From contig NZ_JAWDIC010000001.1 in assembly GCF_032464895.1 (NCBI RefSeq), positions 2,108,001 through 2,172,000 of the forward strand: a DNA stretch of 64,000 nt, in the 5' to 3' direction. How positions within the stretch are numbered: the first letter of the stretch is position 1; each line of letters opens with the position of its first letter. The notes beneath the pieces were generated by a model. It did no database searches. It had not been told where the DNA came from and was given only the letters and a program-made list of their open reading frames with translations. The stretch is from Phycicoccus sp. M110.8 (GTDB lineage: Bacteria > Actinomycetota > Actinomycetes > Actinomycetales > Dermatophilaceae). The position numbers were made by a program, and so were the translations under genes. Of the stretch, positions 60,764 to 64,000 are shown piece after piece.

Positions 60764-61111
60764 ATGCGCGGTGGTGAGTTTCTCCCCTTCCATGGCCACG
60801 TCGTGTGGCTGACGAAGGAACAGGGCGGCCGCGACTCGGGGCCGCCCGCGACTCCGGAGGACCAGGACTACGTGGCGACCGGATTCGTCCCGCCAGCGCC
60901 GCTCGAGTCCGGTCTGGCTTCGGTGGTGCTGCGAGTGAGGGACCGAACAGCGTTTCGGTCGCCCGCGGACGCGTGCTGGCTGGTGGTCGACAACGTCCCG
61001 CCGCACCAGGTAGGGCCCGGTGACATCATCGTGGTCACTGAGGGACAGCGGACGGTCGCATACTTCCACGTCAGTGACGTTGACTCGGACGTGCCTGGAC
61101 CCGAGCGCTGA
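60764..61111 (+). CDS. Stand-alone EF-Tu domain III-like protein
   Basis: The 115-aa beta protein has GHVVWLTKEQGGRDSGPP near the N terminus and VTEGQRTVAYFHVSDV at the C terminus. These resemble the first (VLTKEEGGRHTPF) and last (REGGRTVGAGVV) strands of EF-Tu domain III, with the usual PGD turn preserved (VGPGDIIVV). No GTPase domain is present. Function unknown; it may bind tRNA-like or EF-Ts/toxin partners. The start is taken at ATG 60764. Confidence 0.65.
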   Translation: MRGGEFLPFHGHVVWLTKEQGGRDSGPPATPEDQDYVATGFVPPAPLESGLASVVLRVRDRTAFRSPADACWLVVDNVPPHQVGPGDIIVVTEGQRTVAYFHVSDVDSDVPGPER

Positions 61112-61217
61112 ACCCCCAGCGAGCGCGGCTGTTTCCACGTGGGCCCTCGGTTCCACCGCCGTCGGCCCGGGGCCCCGGACGAACTCCCATCAGTGCCAGC
61201 TGCCGCGAGCGGCGCCG

Positions 61218-61964
61218 TTACGGCCGGTTGTGCGCTCGCAGGTGTGACCGCAGACGAAGGACCTTCGCCGGGCAGCGCGGGCACTGCACCAGGGGCCGGG
61301 CGCTCTCCCACTCCTCGACGGTTGCTGGCCACCACCAGCGCAACTGCCCAGCGACTCCGTACCGGCCGTCCTCGGTGGGGAATGTGCCTCGGGCAAGTTT
61401 CTGGAAGATGTTCGCCGCCGACCACCCGAACCGGTCGCTGACGTCACCGGTCGTCAGCCGGGGTGGCAGGCCCTCCAACGCGCGAGCCAGCTGCGTGGGT
61501 CCGAGCCCGGTGCTCGCGGCGATCTGCTCCGGGGGTTCGCCTGCAAGCCACGCCTGCTCCACGCTTCGGCGGACCAGGTCAGGCACGCCGACCTTGTCGG
61601 GCAGACCATGAAGGACCAGGCGGTGCCCGGCTCGACGTGGCCGCATGGGTGCGACGTCGTGGGAGTACCGCAACGCGACCGACAACGCTGTCCGTGGGAG
61701 CTGGTCACCCTCGAGGTTCGCGTGGGCGCGCGCCTTGATGACCGCCGGGGGGAACCCTGCCAGGCGCATCGCGACCATGCGGTAGTCGCGGGCGGTGAGG
61801 AAGTCGCTGCGCGCAAGGGTCAACCGCACCCACCCGGCCGCCGCGTCCGCGTGCCATTGCCGTCCGTCGCGCGGCACGCCGGCGGTGCGCAGCTCGCGCT
61901 CAAGGGTGGCGGCCCAGGCCGGGGCCAGCCGCCATTCCTGCAAAAGCTGGCGCGTTGTCGGCAT
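61218..61964 (-). CDS. HTH protein with C-terminal C2H2-like zinc finger
   Basis: The 248-aa protein has helical repeats with HTH-like segments (EQIAASTGLGPTQLARALEG, TTGDVSDRFGWSAANIFQKL) and ends in CPRCPAKVLRLRSHLRAH, a C-x2-C-x9-H-x3-H pattern that could bind zinc. It looks like a DNA-binding protein of a mobile region. ATG 61964 has GGAGGGGG upstream. Neither target nor family is recognised. Confidence 0.7.
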   Translation of the reverse strand: MPTTRQLLQEWRLAPAWAATLERELRTAGVPRDGRQWHADAAAGWVRLTLARSDFLTARDYRMVAMRLAGFPPAVIKARAHANLEGDQLPRTALSVALRYSHDVAPMRPRRAGHRLVLHGLPDKVGVPDLVRRSVEQAWLAGEPPEQIAASTGLGPTQLARALEGLPPRLTTGDVSDRFGWSAANIFQKLARGTFPTEDGRYGVAGQLRWWWPATVEEWESARPLVQCPRCPAKVLRLRSHLRAHNRP

Positions 61965-62138
61965 CGCGTCCCCCTCCTTCGCGCCGGCGTGCACTGGCAC
62001 CGTACTGCTCTCGAGGCGCCCCGACGGCTCACGCACTGCGGGCGCAAGCCCGACTCGTCCCCCGTACACGGTCGGCACGGTGCCCACATGGCATGGCCCG
62101 GGGGGCGAGTCCCGTCACGCGGGTTGTTACGCGCTCTG

Positions 62139-62414
62139 TTACCGGGGTTCCGCGACTCCGCCGGACCGGGCAGAGCGGGCCCGCTGCGCGGCGGTACGAC
62201 GCCTACGCACCCGGTACACCAGGGACGGCGCGTACTCCAACGCCGCTTGCCTCTGCAGCAGCGCGTTGAGCCGCTGGTAGTACCCGTTAGCGCTCCACCC
62301 GAACACCACCCGGATGGCCTGTTCCTTGGCGCCAGCACCGGGGAAGGCCGCGGCTTCGAAGTCCAGCAGTTCGCGCTCGAGCGCGGTCAGCTCGTCCTTG
62401 GCCGGATCTGCCAT
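62139..62414 (-). CDS. DUF3263 protein
   Basis: The 91-aa protein matches the actinobacterial DUF3263 pattern: LTALERELLDFEAAAF, GAKEQAIRVVFGWSANGYYQRLN (read as GAKEQAIRVVFGWS and YYQRLNALL) and LVYRVRRRR. The helices resemble a sigma-4-like HTH. The function is unknown, though it is common in actinobacterial chromosomes. It lies downstream of an ECF sigma and anti-sigma-like gene pair on the same strand. Confidence 0.82.
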   Translation of the reverse strand: MADPAKDELTALERELLDFEAAAFPGAGAKEQAIRVVFGWSANGYYQRLNALLQRQAALEYAPSLVYRVRRRRTAAQRARSARSGGVAEPR

Positions 62415-62478
62415 GTCGTGAGTGTATGGCTCTACACGTAGCTCGCGCAGGCCGTCGCGGCGGACGGCTTGTGCGTGG

Positions 62479-63504
62479 TCAGTTGGGCGCTGCGGCGACC
62501 TGGTGCTGGCGCCCTTGAGCGTCGGTCCAGCTCACTGCGGCTGGGGCGTGGGGTTTGGAGGTGCCGGTGCGGTACTCGCCTACGACGGCGCGCCACTGGT
62601 TGGTGGCGGCGCTGAGCTGGGTGATGGTGACGGCTTGCGCGCCGACCGGGAAGTGGAAGTCGACGTTGGTGGCGCCGGGTGGGATGGCGGCGATGATGCG
62701 AGCTCCGGACGGGGTTGCCGGGTCGTCGCCGGGGAGTTGGATCCGGTCGAGGAATGCGGCGGCGCTGGTGCCGAGCGGGTGGGAGCTCCAGGTCATGCCG
62801 TCGTTCGTTTCGGCGTAGCCGAAGAAGCCGGCGCGCTGGTCGATCCACGTCATCCCTTGTTGACCGGTCAGGTTTGAGCGGTACGGCCGTGAAGGGAGGT
62901 TCCCGGCAGGACCTGCCAGGGTGCCGGTGGGTGTGGCGAACACCATGCCGTGGAATCCGGCTGCGTCGTTGGGGTTGTCGAACTGGCGGATGAACGGCAC
63001 TCGCCCTCCGGGCAGCGGTTGCCCCTGGGTTCCTGTCATGCCTTGGGTCAGGGCGGGGTTGAGCAGGTCGTGCGGGTGGCCGGTCAGGGTGCGGGTCACG
63101 CCGACGATGACTCCGGCACGGCGGTTCGCGGCGGGGGCCCATGTCTCCATGCCGTCACCGAGGCGCAGGACGGCGTAGCGTTCGTATGTTTTGGCGCCGA
63201 GCTGTTTGCCGCTGACTTCGACTTCGCCGTCGGGTTGGGTTCGGAAGCGGAACGCGAACCCTTCGAATGCGATGTTGACGGTGCCGTTGGTGGTGCTGGC
63301 GCCGGCGGGGACCGCGGTCTGGTCGCCTGAGGAGTCGGCCAGGCCCCACGCGGTGCCGGTGGCGACGACCGCGACGAGGGCGGCGGCCGCTGCGACCCGG
63401 CGCGTCCGCTGCCGTCGGCGTACCCGGGTGATGGTGGTGCCGGGGTCGACGTGCATGGGTGGCAGGGCGACGGTTTCGAGGTAGTCGGTCAGGTCAGTGG
63501 ACAT
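62479..63504 (-). CDS. Membrane-anchored anti-sigma-like protein
   Basis: The 341-aa protein has a cytoplasmic N terminus of about 45 residues (TDLTDYLETVALPPMHVDPG), one membrane segment (VAAAAALVAVVATGTAWGL) and a large extracytoplasmic beta-rich domain. It overlaps the ECF sigma gene end by 11 bp, the arrangement of SigE-family sigma/anti-sigma pairs. The N-terminal part lacks a clear zinc anti-sigma motif, so the role is inferred from position. Confidence 0.72.
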   Translation of the reverse strand: MSTDLTDYLETVALPPMHVDPGTTITRVRRRQRTRRVAAAAALVAVVATGTAWGLADSSGDQTAVPAGASTTNGTVNIAFEGFAFRFRTQPDGEVEVSGKQLGAKTYERYAVLRLGDGMETWAPAANRRAGVIVGVTRTLTGHPHDLLNPALTQGMTGTQGQPLPGGRVPFIRQFDNPNDAAGFHGMVFATPTGTLAGPAGNLPSRPYRSNLTGQQGMTWIDQRAGFFGYAETNDGMTWSSHPLGTSAAAFLDRIQLPGDDPATPSGARIIAAIPPGATNVDFHFPVGAQAVTITQLSAATNQWRAVVGEYRTGTSKPHAPAAVSWTDAQGRQHQVAAAPN

Positions 63505-63991
63505 GTTCGCTGTCCTCCCGGTGGATGAATGCACGGAGCTTGGCTGCGCCTTTGGACGCGCTGGACTTCACGGCGCCGACGCTGATGCCGAGGTGGGCGG
63601 CGACGTCCGCTTCGGACATGCCGACGTAGTACCGCAGGGTCACCACCTGCCGTTCGCGCGGCGGCAGCTGTGCCAGGAGCCGAGCCAGGTAGGTGTGGTC
63701 TTGGGCGTTGTGGTCGCGCCATCCGGGGTCGGGAACGTCGGCGACGACGGTTTCACGTCTGTGTTCGCGGGTCTGGTCGCGGTGCAGGTTCAGCATGACG
63801 GTGCGCGTGTAGGCGAGGGGGTCGCCGTCGCGGACCCGCCGCCATCGAGGCAGGACCTTCTCCAACGCGCCCTGTACGAGGTCTTGGGCGGCGTGGGCCT
63901 CACCGCACAGGAACCACGCGGCCCGAAGCAGCCGTGGGGATGCCTGCTGAACGAACGCTGCGAACTCTGCCTCCACCTGGTCCTGGCCCAT
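63494..63991 (-). CDS. ECF RNA polymerase sigma factor (SigE family)
   Basis: The 165-aa protein has region 2 (LLRAAWFLCGEAHAAQDLVQGALEKVL) and region 4 (LAQLPPRERQVVTLRYYVG, DVAAHLGISVGAVKSSASKG) of actinobacterial SigE-family ECF factors. ATG 63991 is only 9 bp from the window end; a GTG one codon earlier is possible. The next gene encodes its presumed membrane regulator. Its stimulus is unknown. Confidence 0.9.
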   Translation of the reverse strand: MGQDQVEAEFAAFVQQASPRLLRAAWFLCGEAHAAQDLVQGALEKVLPRWRRVRDGDPLAYTRTVMLNLHRDQTREHRRETVVADVPDPGWRDHNAQDHTYLARLLAQLPPRERQVVTLRYYVGMSEADVAAHLGISVGAVKSSASKGAAKLRAFIHREDSEHVH

Positions 63992-64000
63992 CACACCCCC

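Overview
The window comes from a high-GC actinobacterium. Coding DNA is strongly GC-rich at third positions, GTG starts and 4-bp ATGA/GTGA overlaps are frequent, and there are PaaX, DUF3263, DUF222-HNH and Ssd/Tad-type genes. An Intrasporangiaceae/Dermatophilaceae-like source is plausible, but this is inference from gene content only.

Layout. (1) 1-7.7 kb: an aromatic acyl-CoA catabolic operon on the minus strand (flavin monooxygenase/OYE fusion, CoA ligase, thioesterase, cupin, FAH hydrolase), divergent from a RidA gene and convergent with a PaaX-type repressor. (2) 7.8-12.7 kb: malic enzyme plus a DUF6986 aldolase-like gene, a DUF222-HNH gene with a near-perfect SOS box, and a thiamine-binding-like/HTH regulator. 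(3) 12.8-38.7 kb: a nearly complete purine-to-glycerate locus. It holds uricase, two NCS2 permeases (one fused to an OHCU-decarboxylase-like domain), OHCU decarboxylase, HIU hydrolase, hydroxypyruvate isomerase, tartronate semialdehyde reductase, glyoxylate carboligase, glycerate kinase, a FAH protein, allantoinase, ureidoglycine aminohydrolase, a GntR regulator, an NCS1 permease, a hydantoin/allantoin-type racemase, xanthine dehydrogenase (three genes), guanine deaminase, malate synthase and an IclR regulator. Guanine would flow to xanthine, urate, allantoin, glyoxylate and then glycerate or malate. Allantoate hydrolysis (allC or allantoicase) is the one step with no gene here. Two operator families tie the locus together: TTCCRYRTYRCGGAA (uricase, hyi, iclR/aceB and probably malic enzyme) and TCAACA-N3-TGTTGA (uricase and xdh promoters).

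(4) 38.8-52.6 kb: GDPD, a DUF2383-like protein, a hypothetical gene, a GNAT, acetyl-CoA synthetase, two ActP-like acetate symporter modules each with a small membrane partner, a LytS/LytTR two-component system and a degenerate Fic protein. (5) 53.4-55.15 kb: the start of a Tad/Flp pilus locus (Ssd/CpaE-like, CpaF), with cpaF cut off after 296 codons by what looks like an IS21-type terminus. (6) 55.15-64 kb: a region of different character with frameshifted immunity-like genes, an Mrr-like nuclease, a lipoprotein, a PIN nuclease, an EF-Tu domain III-like protein, an HTH/zinc-finger protein, DUF3263, and an ECF sigma/anti-sigma-like pair at the end.

Between 1 and 55.15 kb the 8-mer GTATGCCG/CGGCATAC occurs about 36 times by hand count, far above composition expectation, on both strands, and it is absent from 55.15-64 kb. 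This supports both a selected genome-wide DNA signal and a foreign or different origin for the right end.
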